From an uncultured Eubacteriales bacterium (lineage in GTDB: Bacteria > Bacillota > Clostridia > Peptostreptococcales > Anaerovoracaceae), in the NCBI GenBank assembly GCA_902803185.1, contig CADCOV010000194.1, positions 1 to 10,508 of the forward strand: DNA of 10,508 bases, read 5' to 3'. The position numbers and the translations under genes are program-made. This document shows, piece after piece, positions 1 through 5,842 of this stretch (position 1 is the stretch's first letter; each line of letters opens with the position of its first letter). The notes under the pieces are model-generated. The model searched no databases. It saw only the letters and a program-made list of their open reading frames with translations, and was not told the origin of the DNA.

Positions 1-85
1 GCGGTCTTGGCGGAATTGGCAGACGCGCACGGTTCAGGTCCGTGTGAGGAGACTCATGGGGGTTCGAATCCCTTAGACCGCACCA
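1..85 (+). tRNA. tRNA-Leu (anticodon CAG)
   Basis: This tRNA decodes CUG leucine codons. The acceptor arm pairs 1-7 (GCGGTCT) with 75-81 (AGACCGC), followed by discriminator A82 and an encoded CCA at 83-85. The anticodon stem is 28-32 (CACGG) with 40-44 (CCGTG), and the loop 33-39 (TTCAGGT) carries CAG at 35-37. A variable arm lies between the anticodon stem and the T arm, longer than in a class I tRNA, as expected for a class II leucine tRNA. The T loop contains GGTTCGAATCC. The gene begins at the first base of the window, so its promoter is outside. A tRNA-Pro follows 36 bases downstream and the two are probably co-transcribed. Confidence 0.97.
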
Positions 86-87
86 AC

Positions 88-116
88 CAGAGAGACAGGT
101 CCTGCCTGTCTTTCTG
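88..116 (+). other. Hairpin between the two tRNA genes
   Basis: Bases 88-99 pair with 105-116 as a 12-bp stem with one G-U pair and a 5-base loop (TCCTG). The stem overlaps a short T run, and only ordinary sequence follows, so it would be a weak intrinsic terminator at best. Because a second tRNA starts 6 bases later, a spacer hairpin that guides processing of a tRNA-Leu/tRNA-Pro precursor, or a partial attenuator, is equally plausible. The pairing is seen directly; the role is inferred. Confidence 0.4.
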
Positions 117-121
117 ATTCT

Positions 122-198
122 CGGGATGTGGCTCAGTTTGGTAGAGCGTTGCGTTCGGGACGCAAAGGCCGCAGGTTCAAATCCTGTCATCCCGACCA
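122..198 (+). tRNA. tRNA-Pro (anticodon CGG)
   Basis: This tRNA decodes CCG proline codons. The acceptor stem pairs 122-128 (CGGGATG) with 188-194 (CATCCCG), then A195 and an encoded CCA at 196-198. The C1-G72-type first pair is typical of bacterial tRNA-Pro. The anticodon stem is TTGCG (149-153) with CGCAA (161-165), and the loop TTCGGGA holds CGG at 156-158. G159, directly 3' of the anticodon, is G37, the base methylated by TrmD, whose gene is also in this window. The T arm contains GGTTCAAATCC. It is the last gene of the short tRNA unit and is followed immediately by a terminator. Confidence 0.97.
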
Positions 199-202
199 GA
201 AG

Positions 203-230
203 CCGCCGGAACATGGTTCCGGCGGTTTTT
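203..230 (+). terminator. Intrinsic terminator of the tRNA-Leu/tRNA-Pro unit
   Basis: A perfect 10-bp GC-rich stem, 203-212 (CCGCCGGAAC) with 216-225 (GTTCCGGCGG), closes a 3-base loop and is followed by five T residues at 226-230. It starts four bases after the CCA end of tRNA-Pro. This is a textbook Rho-independent terminator and separates the tRNAs from the surface-protein gene downstream. Confidence 0.92.
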
Positions 231-265
231 CTATGCTCTTTATGCCAGATCCGGCAAATTACAGA

Positions 266-294
266 TTGCAGTCTATTAAAAAATCGTATATACT
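266..294 (+). promoter_or_regulatory. Sigma-A promoter of the acidic surface-protein gene
   Basis: TTGCAG at 266-271 and TATACT at 289-294 are separated by exactly 17 bases and lie in an A+T-rich patch that contrasts with the GC-rich surroundings. Transcription would start near 301, leaving a leader of about 38 bases with an AAAGGGGG ribosome binding site at 322-329 before the ATG at 339. The box match is clear; activity is inferred. Confidence 0.75.
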
Positions 295-338
295 ATTTGT
301 AATATTGGAACTATTGATCCGAAAGGGGGCGAATCGAG

Positions 339-1919
339 ATGAGAAGGAGAAGGGCATTGCGGCGGATGATGGCCGTCATGCTGTCGGTTTTGATGGCTTT
401 GATGACCGCGGTACCGGCCTTCGCGGAGGATGTATATACCACGATCATCGATCAGTTCGAAGACCTGTCCGCGGAAGGGGTGGCCAATGGACCGAACATC
501 CTCGTGATGGCATATTGCGACAACCCCGCATGCCAGGTCTTCCCGGAAGCGGATGATCTCACGGTCGTCATCAGCCACGAGGGGATGGAGGATATCGCCG
601 TGCCGGTGGAAAAGGTCCAGACAGAAGGCGACGGACTGTATATGTGGATCGGTGCGTCCAGGGTGGAGCAGGAGATCCTGGATCGTCTGGCGGAGCTCCA
701 GCAGAAGACGATCGGTGAGGATCCGTTCGGCACTCTTTTCGGAGAATTGGAAGAGACGGAGGAACAGTCCGCCGGCGAGGGCGATGAAGCAGCGCCCGCC
801 GGAGACGGGGAAACTGCAGAGGGTCGGGAGGAAGAGCTGGAGGAGATCTACAATCTTCTCAGCGGCTATACCTTCACCCTGGAGGGAGAGCACGCGGACC
901 ACTACCGGATCGTGGAAGGCGATACGGAAAGCTTCCTGCTGACCAGCGAGATCTTTGATGCTGCGGTGGATGCGATCCGTTCCATGTACGAGGAACTGAC
1001 GGAAGAGACCTTTGAATCCTTTGGCGCGATCGTACAGCGGATGCTGGAATTTGCCGGAGACTACATGTCTGAAGAAGAACTGGCGACGATGCAGAAGCTG
1101 GCAGACAATCTGGATCCGCTGGTGGAATTCCTTCGGAGCAGCGATTTCGGCGGTATCCTGATCGTGGATATCACGCTTGGATGTGATTGCCCGGCGCGCA
1201 CGTTTTACCGCATCGTCCACCAATATTACAGGCTGAAGGACGGCGAGCTTACCTTTGTCGGCAGCGAGGATGAGTTTTACGAGGATCTGTATGGCCCTTT
1301 CGATGAAGAGGAATATATCGATGAGGACCCGGCAGGTGAAGAGGAACCGGCGGAAGACGACGAAGAATGGCCGGATGAGGAATGGTCTGAGGAGGACGAG
1401 GAGGAATGGGAAGATCCTTGGGACTATGATGATCGGTTCGGCATTCCGGCTGCCGGACGGGGACTGGTAGGAGAGACCGTCTACGCAGCGGATCACATCG
1501 ATCCGGAATTCAAAGGCGAGACCTACGAGTATGTCGGGAGTTATGATCTGGCTCAGACCTTGACCTGGGAGACTGAGGTCGATGAGGAGAGCGGTGAGGA
1601 ATACTCGTACTATGAAGATGCGTATATGAGTGAACCGGGACAGTGGGATCCTTATGCCGCGGATCTCATAGTGCTGGAAGATTACTGGGAGTTAGAATCC
1701 GATCAGGGCCTGGTCCTGGTATATGTCCTGGAGGAGGAGACGGCGGAACCTGTACCGGCTGAAACGCAGACGAAGGGCGAATCGGCGCCGCCGGAGGAGC
1801 CGATCCGGGAACCGGCCCCGAACACCGGGGATCACAGCGGCGCCGGGCTTTGGCTGGCATTGCTGCTCTCGGCGGCTGGATGCGCAGGCGCCTTGGCCGT
1901 GAGAAAGAAAAGAGGATAA
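339..1919 (+). CDS. Secreted acidic surface protein with C-terminal PNTGD sorting signal
   Basis: Function is not recognised; topology is clear. Residues 1-29 form a signal peptide: an Arg-rich n-region, a hydrophobic core at 12-25 and a PAFA|ED cleavage site. The mature protein is very acidic, most extremely at 311-365, where Glu/Asp runs are broken by Trp and Tyr (an EEW motif recurs). Cys60/Cys65 and Cys282/Cys284 are the only cysteines of the mature ectodomain and could form disulfides or bind metal. The C-terminus is a sortase-type signal: PNTGD at 494-498, a hydrophobic span at about 502-520 and RKKRG at 522-526, preceded by a Pro/Glu-rich wall-spanning stretch at 468-493. The motif is a variant of LPXTG, as found in some clostridia. 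No sortase is nearby. The gene is monocistronic, between its own promoter and terminator. Third codon positions look less G/C-biased than in the genes further along. Confidence 0.85.
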   Translation: MRRRRALRRMMAVMLSVLMALMTAVPAFAEDVYTTIIDQFEDLSAEGVANGPNILVMAYCDNPACQVFPEADDLTVVISHEGMEDIAVPVEKVQTEGDGLYMWIGASRVEQEILDRLAELQQKTIGEDPFGTLFGELEETEEQSAGEGDEAAPAGDGETAEGREEELEEIYNLLSGYTFTLEGEHADHYRIVEGDTESFLLTSEIFDAAVDAIRSMYEELTEETFESFGAIVQRMLEFAGDYMSEEELATMQKLADNLDPLVEFLRSSDFGGILIVDITLGCDCPARTFYRIVHQYYRLKDGELTFVGSEDEFYEDLYGPFDEEEYIDEDPAGEEEPAEDDEEWPDEEWSEEDEEEWEDPWDYDDRFGIPAAGRGLVGETVYAADHIDPEFKGETYEYVGSYDLAQTLTWETEVDEESGEEYSYYEDAYMSEPGQWDPYAADLIVLEDYWELESDQGLVLVYVLEEETAEPVPAETQTKGESAPPEEPIREPAPNTGDHSGAGLWLALLLSAAGCAGALAVRKKRG

Positions 1920-1937
1920 ACATCATATCACAGATCC

Positions 1938-1961
1938 GGCCGCCCGGCAGGGCGGCCTTTT
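1938..1961 (+). terminator. Intrinsic terminator after the surface-protein gene
   Basis: A perfect 8-bp stem, 1938-1945 (GGCCGCCC) with 1950-1957 (GGGCGGCC), has a 4-base loop and is followed by TTTT. It begins 19 bases after the stop codon. The T run doubles as the start of the probable -35 element of the next gene. Confidence 0.88.
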
Positions 1962-1986
1962 CATTGCCTTCTGCATATGCTACAAT
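1958..1986 (+). promoter_or_regulatory. Extended -10 promoter of the LOR-family gene
   Basis: TGCTACAAT at 1978-1986 is an extended -10 element (TGn plus TACAAT). Seventeen bases upstream is TTTTCA at 1958-1963, which matches four of six -35 positions and lies in the T run of the preceding terminator. Transcription would start near 1993, about 34 bases before the ATG at 2027. The preceding terminator makes a separate promoter necessary, which supports the call. Confidence 0.6.
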
Positions 1987-2026
1987 CACCTCAGGGGAAG
2001 GAAGGCCTTCCCGGAAAGGGGGAAGC

Positions 2027-2632
2027 ATGGGCGTTTTTTCGAAAGTGCACCGTTACAGAGAAGCGGGCGAGGACGTGAACGTCAATAACGAGGAGCGCTT
2101 CGGCCTGCCGGTCAGATCGCTGTTCACCAGCACGAAGTTCTTCACCCTCCATCACAGGATCGAGATCACGGATGCGGAGGAGCGGGTGGTCTACCGGGCG
2201 GAGACCAAGTTCCCGTCCATCCACGACAAGACCGACATCTACGACGCCTCGGGCCGGTTCGTGTCCCACATCGAGCGGAAGATCTTCACGCTCCACGAGC
2301 GGCGCTTCGTCACGATGGCGGACGGGAGGGCCTTCGAGCTGTCCAATGAGCTCTTCCATCTGGTCAAGGACATCACCAACCTGGAGGGGCTGGGCTGGCA
2401 GCTCACCGGCAACATCCTGGGACTGAACTTCGAGCTCTACGACCAGGCCGGCGCCGTCATCGCCGTCATCGCCCAGAAGATGTTCTCGATCCACGACAAA
2501 TACTGCATCGACCTCTATCAGCCGGAGGAAGAGGAGACGGTCGTCACGATCCTCGTCGCCCTCCAGCATATGATCCGCGACAGGGAAGCCGCCGCATCGT
2601 CGGGCGGGTCTTCCGGATCCTCCGGGCAGTGA
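2027..2632 (+). CDS. LURP-one-related (LOR, tubby-like fold) protein, 201 aa
   Basis: The protein resembles the LOR/DUF567 family (B. subtilis YxjI type), a tubby-like beta-barrel with a central helix. Family members have been proposed to bind membranes or phospholipids, but no bacterial role is firmly known. The family pattern is visible in paired strands of the type FTLHHRIEITDAEERVVYRAE and in repeats of the F-(S/T)-(I/L)-H-(D/E) motif (FTLHH, PSIHD, FTLHE, FSIHD). There is no signal peptide or membrane span, so it is probably cytosolic or membrane-associated. The last 13 or so residues are a Gly/Ser-rich tail. An in-frame ORF extends upstream to 1850, but that part runs through a terminator and promoter. 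ATG 2027 has a GGAAAGGGGG ribosome binding site and begins the conserved region. It appears to be transcribed alone. Confidence 0.82.
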   Translation: MGVFSKVHRYREAGEDVNVNNEERFGLPVRSLFTSTKFFTLHHRIEITDAEERVVYRAETKFPSIHDKTDIYDASGRFVSHIERKIFTLHERRFVTMADGRAFELSNELFHLVKDITNLEGLGWQLTGNILGLNFELYDQAGAVIAVIAQKMFSIHDKYCIDLYQPEEEETVVTILVALQHMIRDREAAASSGGSSGSSGQ

Positions 2633-2670
2633 GCCCTCCCCAAACAGGGCTGTTCGGCAGCGGCAAATCG

Positions 2671-2679
2671 TGCTATAAT
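2671..2679 (+). promoter_or_regulatory. Extended -10 promoter of sppA
   Basis: TGCTATAAT is a perfect extended -10 element. No good -35 box is present at the right distance (TGTTCG at 2651-2656 is a poor match), but the TGn extension can compensate. The predicted start is near 2686. The leader then holds a 6-bp hairpin, 2690-2695 (GTCCGG) with 2701-2706 (CCGGAC), and an AAGGAGAGGAG ribosome binding site at 2720-2730. Confidence 0.7.
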
Positions 2680-2738
2680 GGATCGGTGCGTCCGGCAGTC
2701 CCGGACCGCGAAAAAGGATAAGGAGAGGAGACATTACA

Positions 2739-3980
2739 TTGGAAAACGACAAGGATATCTATACCGCCCCGGAGAGCGGCCAGCCGCAGAACGGCGGACA
2801 GGCCCCGCAGCAGGGCCAGCCGGGACAGCAGGGACAGGACCCGCAGGCGTCCTGGCAGCAGGCCCAGCAGCAGTATCACGAGCAGGCGCAGAAGTCCCCG
2901 CAGGGCGGCTACTATTACCAGCAGATGCCGCAATACCAGTCCCCGGCCTTCACCGTCGACAGCGGGAAGAAGATGGCCGGCTGGAAGAAGGCTTTGATCG
3001 TCATTCTGATCATCATCATCGTCGTCGGCGGGATCAGCTTCCTCATCAGCAGGGCGTTCCATAATTTCATGGACGAGATCGGGAACATGGGGTTCCTGCC
3101 GGCGGAGCAGCCGGACAGCTATTACGGCGATTATGACTTCGACAGCGACTACATCGGTGTCATCTATCTGGACGGCACGATCTCCGACGGAGACAGCGGG
3201 GACGGCTACAGCCAGAGCTGGATCATGAACACCGTGGAATCCCTGACCGAAGACGCGGAGTGCAAGGGCATCCTCCTGTCGGTGAACACCCCGGGCGGCA
3301 GCGCCTTCGCCACCTACGACCTGTATCACGCGCTGCTGGACTTCAAGGAGCAGACCGGCAACCCGATCTACGTCTACATGGACAGCCAGGCGACCTCCGG
3401 CGGCTACTACGCCTCCATGGCGGCGGACAAGATCTTCGCCCACGAGGAGTGCTGGACCGGCTCCATCGGCGTCATCATCGGCACCCTCTACGACTACTCC
3501 GGCCTCCTGGACAAGCTGGGCGTCAAAGCCTACGCCTACGCCTCCGGCGACATGAAGGAGATGGGCGCCGGCTACAAGACCCCGTCCGATGAGGAGAAGG
3601 CCGTGTTCCAGAGCCTGATCGACGATTCCTACGGCCGGTTCGTGGAGACCGTCATGGCGGGCCGCCACATGGATGAGGAGACCGTCCGCAAGCTGGCCGA
3701 CGGCAGGATCTACACCGCCCACCAGGCCAAGGACAACGGCCTGATCGACGAGATCGGCACCCTGGACGACGCGCTGGACGCGATGGAGAAGGACTGCGGT
3801 CTCGAGGAGGTGGACGTCCAGGATCTGTCCTACGAGTACACCGAGGACCTCTTCAGCATGTTCATGGAGTCCGCGGAGAACGGCAGGGAGGCTTCCGCCA
3901 GCGACTACGAGAAGCTGCTCAGCTTCATCGAGGAGAGCAACAAGCTGGAAGTCCTCTACATGAGCCCGATCCGCAAGTGA
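2739..3980 (+). CDS. sppA: Signal peptide peptidase SppA (peptidase family S49)
   Basis: SppA is a membrane-anchored serine protease that degrades signal peptides left after secretion. In order: residues 1-70 are a Gln/Pro/Gly-rich low-complexity cytoplasmic tail; 82-106 form one transmembrane helix; about 138-355 form the S49 domain. IGVIYLDGTI (139-148) and SVNTPGGSA (181-189) match family motifs. Ser220 in ATSGGYYAS is the likely nucleophile and Lys273 in SGDMKEMG the general base. The spacing of 53 residues is close to that of the Ser147/Lys199 pair in B. subtilis SppA. The length of 413 aa exceeds the usual 300-340 because of the N-terminal tail and a C-terminal extension. The start codon is TTG, chosen because AAGGAGAGGAG ends 8 bases upstream. 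The gene has its own promoter and terminator and is a separate unit from ffh. Confidence 0.93.
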   Translation: MENDKDIYTAPESGQPQNGGQAPQQGQPGQQGQDPQASWQQAQQQYHEQAQKSPQGGYYYQQMPQYQSPAFTVDSGKKMAGWKKALIVILIIIIVVGGISFLISRAFHNFMDEIGNMGFLPAEQPDSYYGDYDFDSDYIGVIYLDGTISDGDSGDGYSQSWIMNTVESLTEDAECKGILLSVNTPGGSAFATYDLYHALLDFKEQTGNPIYVYMDSQATSGGYYASMAADKIFAHEECWTGSIGVIIGTLYDYSGLLDKLGVKAYAYASGDMKEMGAGYKTPSDEEKAVFQSLIDDSYGRFVETVMAGRHMDEETVRKLADGRIYTAHQAKDNGLIDEIGTLDDALDAMEKDCGLEEVDVQDLSYEYTEDLFSMFMESAENGREASASDYEKLLSFIEESNKLEVLYMSPIRK

Positions 3981-4013
3981 TCAAAGCCATCCGGCGTTGA
4001 GATTCGAAGAACC

Positions 4014-4050
4014 GAGCCGTGTCAAGTTTTTATACTTGACACGGCTCTTT
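4014..4050 (+). terminator. Intrinsic terminator of sppA, overlapping the next promoter
   Basis: A perfect 13-bp stem, 4014-4026 with 4035-4047, closes an 8-base loop (TTTTTATA) and is followed by TTT. The stem is very stable but the T run is short. Its right arm contains TTGACA, the -35 box of the ylxM-ffh promoter, so termination of sppA and initiation of ylxM share the same DNA. Confidence 0.8.
4019..4040. promoter_or_regulatory. Palindrome copy 1, GTGTCAAG-N8-CTTGAC (candidate operator)
   Basis: GTGTCAAG (4019-4026), eight bases, then CTTGAC (4035-4040). The same arms with the same spacing recur at 4071-4092. Here the palindrome is the inner part of the sppA terminator stem and overlaps the -35 box (4036-4041) of the following promoter. 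The repeat is seen directly; an operator role is inference. Confidence 0.45.
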
Positions 4051-4064
4051 GCTTGTGGTATATT
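4036..4064 (+). promoter_or_regulatory. Promoter of the ylxM-ffh operon
   Basis: A consensus TTGACA at 4036-4041, a 17-base spacer, and TATATT at 4059-4064 preceded by TGG (an extended -10). This is the best sigma-A promoter in the window and fits a highly expressed housekeeping operon. Transcription should begin near 4071, at or next to the first base of the second palindrome, so the mRNA would open with a stem-loop. Confidence 0.88.
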
Positions 4065-4070
4065 GTACCG

Positions 4071-4092
4071 GTGTCAAGCTGTATTGCTTGAC
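4071..4092 (+). promoter_or_regulatory. Palindrome copy 2, GTGTCAAG-N8-CTTGAC, at the transcript start
   Basis: GTGTCAAG (4071-4078), eight bases, then CTTGAC (4087-4092). Within it GTCAAGC (4073-4079) and GCTTGAC (4086-4092) form a 7-bp stem with a 6-base loop. Its left arm and spacing match copy 1. It could act as a DNA operator next to +1 or as a 5'-terminal RNA hairpin that protects the mRNA. It ends 11 bases before the ylxM start codon. Confidence 0.45.
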
Positions 4093-4103
4093 GGTTTGGA
4101 AGG

Positions 4104-4493
4104 ATGAACAGCAAGGAACGGGCAGACAACAGAAGAGGATCCGCAGAGGGGACCGCGAGGACGAGCCTGCTTTTCGACCTCTACGGGGCGCTCCTGACGG
4201 AGAAGAAGCGGAAGGTTTTGTCCCTCTATCACGAGGAGGACATGTCCCTTTCCGAGATCGCGGAGGACAGCGGCATCTCCCGGGCGGCGGTCTACGACTC
4301 CCTGCGCAGCGCGGAGGACGCGCTGGCCGGGTACGAGGAGAAGCTGGGGTTCCTGGCGGAGCTGCTGAGAAGGGAAGAGGCCCATGCCCGGGCCCGGGCC
4401 ATTCTGGAGGAGATCCGGAAGACCCACGGCGGGGACGGGGCTTTGATGGAAGCCCTGGAGGAGCTGGATGAGATCCTTCGGGCAGAGGAGTAG
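4104..4493 (+). CDS. ylxM: YlxM family helix-turn-helix protein, SRP-associated
   Basis: YlxM (UPF0122) is a small HTH protein encoded with ffh in Firmicutes. It is reported to associate with the signal recognition particle and modulate it. The family core is clear: SLLFDLYGALLTEKKRKVLSLY at about 21-42, then the HTH DMSLSEIAEDSGISRAAVYDSLRSAEDAL at about 46-74, resembling sigma-70 region 4. The C-terminal third is a charged helix, probably a coiled coil. About 20 extra residues precede the usual family start. An in-frame TGA at 4089-4091 and the lack of another ATG/GTG/TTG before the conserved core force ATG 4104. The purine-rich GGAAGG directly abuts that ATG, so ribosome binding is poorly spaced. 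The stop codon lies 5 bases before ffh, and the two are surely co-transcribed. Confidence 0.88.
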   Translation: MNSKERADNRRGSAEGTARTSLLFDLYGALLTEKKRKVLSLYHEEDMSLSEIAEDSGISRAAVYDSLRSAEDALAGYEEKLGFLAELLRREEAHARARAILEEIRKTHGGDGALMEALEELDEILRAEE

Positions 4494-4498
4494 AGAAC

Positions 4499-5842
4499 AT
4501 GGCGTTTGAGAGCTTATCCGATAAACTGCAGAGCGCCTTTGAGAAACTCAAGGGCAAGGGCGTGATCACCGAGTCCGACGTGAACGACGTCATGCGGGAG
4601 GTCAAGCTGGCGCTCCTGGAGGCGGACGTGAACTTCCGCATCGTCAAGGAGTTCGTCGCCGACGTCAAGGAGAAGTGCCTTGGCGCCGACGTGATGCACA
4701 GCCTGACGCCGGCCCAGCAGGTCATCAAGATCGTCAACGACGAACTGGTGGACATGATGGGCGGCACCGGCAGCAAGCTGACCTACTCTTCCTCCGGATT
4801 CACCACTTTGATGATGGTGGGTCTGCAGGGTACCGGTAAGACCACCACCTGCGGCAAGCTGGCGGCCTACCTCAAGCAGGCCGGCAAGAAGCCGATGATG
4901 GCTGCCTGCGACATCTATCGTCCGGCGGCGATCGACCAGCTGGAGGTCGTCGGCAGAGCGGTGAACACCCCGGTCTTCACCATGCGGGAGAGCAAGGATC
5001 CTGTGGCGATCGCCCTGGCCGCGAAGGCGGAGGCGGAGAAGAAGGGCTTTGACGTCCTGATCATCGATACTGCGGGCCGTCTGCAGATCGACGAGACCCT
5101 GATGGATGAGCTCGCCAACATCAAGAAGGCGGTGCGGCCGCACGAGATCCTGCTGATCGTGGATGCTTTGACCGGTCAGGACGCGGTGAACGTGGCCGAG
5201 GGCTTCAACGGCAAGCTGGGCATCGACGGCATCATCATGACCAAGATGGACGGCGATTCCAGAGGCGGCGCCGCGCTGTCCGCCAAGAAGGTCACCGGCA
5301 AGCCGATCAAGTTCATGGGTACCGGCGAGAAGTTCGACGCCCTGGAGCCGTTCCATCCGGAGCGGATGGCCAGGAGGATCCTGGGCATGGGCGACCTGCT
5401 CACGCTGATCGAGCGGGCGGAGGCGGCCTACGACGACGAGCAGGCCGAGCGCATGGAGAAGCGGCTCCGGAAGAACCAGTTCACCCTGGAGGACTTCCTG
5501 GAGCAGATGGGCCAGATCAAGCACATGGGCGGCCTCGGCAAGATCGTCGAGATGCTGCCGGGCATGGGCGGCGGCAAGATCAGCGACGACGATCTGGACA
5601 AGAGTGAGAAGGAGTTCCGCCAGATGGAGGCCATCATCTATTCGATGACCCCGGCGGAGCGGAAGGATCCGTCGATCCTGAACGCCAGCCGGCGCAAGCG
5701 GATCGCGGCGGGATCCGGCCAATCGGTGAACAAGGTCAATCAGCTCATCAAGAAATACGAAGACATGAAGAAGATGCTGAAGCAGTTCAACAACCCGAAG
5801 GCCATGAAGAAGAACAGGTTTTTGCGGAATCTGATGCAGTAA
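4499..5842 (+). CDS. ffh: Signal recognition particle protein Ffh (SRP54)
   Basis: Ffh binds signal sequences on nascent chains and SRP RNA, and delivers ribosomes to the receptor FtsY and the Sec translocon. The N domain is about 1-90. The GTPase NG domain has a P-loop GLQGTGKT (108-115), DIYRPAA (138-144), DTAGRL (190-195) and TKMDGDSRGG (248-257). The M domain, about 326-430, contains the SRP RNA-binding helix-turn-helix with SRRKRIAAGSG (397-407). The 447-aa length is normal, and no part is missing. The ribosome binding site (GAGGAG) lies inside the end of ylxM. This is the central gene of the operon driven from 4036-4064. The order ylxM-ffh-rpsP is conserved across Firmicutes. Confidence 0.98.
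   Translation: MAFESLSDKLQSAFEKLKGKGVITESDVNDVMREVKLALLEADVNFRIVKEFVADVKEKCLGADVMHSLTPAQQVIKIVNDELVDMMGGTGSKLTYSSSGFTTLMMVGLQGTGKTTTCGKLAAYLKQAGKKPMMAACDIYRPAAIDQLEVVGRAVNTPVFTMRESKDPVAIALAAKAEAEKKGFDVLIIDTAGRLQIDETLMDELANIKKAVRPHEILLIVDALTGQDAVNVAEGFNGKLGIDGIIMTKMDGDSRGGAALSAKKVTGKPIKFMGTGEKFDALEPFHPERMARRILGMGDLLTLIERAEAAYDDEQAERMEKRLRKNQFTLEDFLEQMGQIKHMGGLGKIVEMLPGMGGGKISDDDLDKSEKEFRQMEAIIYSMTPAERKDPSILNASRRKRIAAGSGQSVNKVNQLIKKYEDMKKMLKQFNNPKAMKKNRFLRNLMQ

Noticed and set aside
1..230. tRNA genes as an attachment site for an integrated element
   Set aside because: No integrase and no direct repeat of a tRNA 3' end was noticed elsewhere in the window.
128..556. Open frame starting inside tRNA-Pro
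   Set aside because: It begins within the tRNA, crosses a strong terminator and promoter, and overlaps the real gene in another frame.
276..1496. 406-aa minus-strand open frame opposite the surface-protein gene
   Set aside because: It is a long shadow frame caused by the Glu/Asp-rich codons of the + strand gene. It has no recognisable domain, while the + strand frame has a signal peptide, sorting signal, promoter and terminator.
1850..2026. N-terminal extension of the LOR-family frame
   Set aside because: It overlaps the end of the previous gene and spans its terminator and the new promoter. ATG 2027 has the ribosome binding site and begins the conserved region.
2632..2651. AGCCCT/AGGGCT hairpin after the LOR gene as a terminator
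   Set aside because: The stem is only 6 bp, the loop is 8 bases and no T run follows. It may give weak termination but is not well enough supported to annotate.
3997..4025. Minus-strand promoter using the inverse TTGACA in the sppA terminator
   Set aside because: The palindrome creates a TTGACA on the other strand, but the expected -10 position reads TCTCAA, a poor match.
4820..4850. Thr in the Ffh P-loop (GLQGTGKT) as a defect
   Set aside because: This position varies among Ffh proteins (Ser, Ala, Thr), and all essential GKT and other G motifs are intact.
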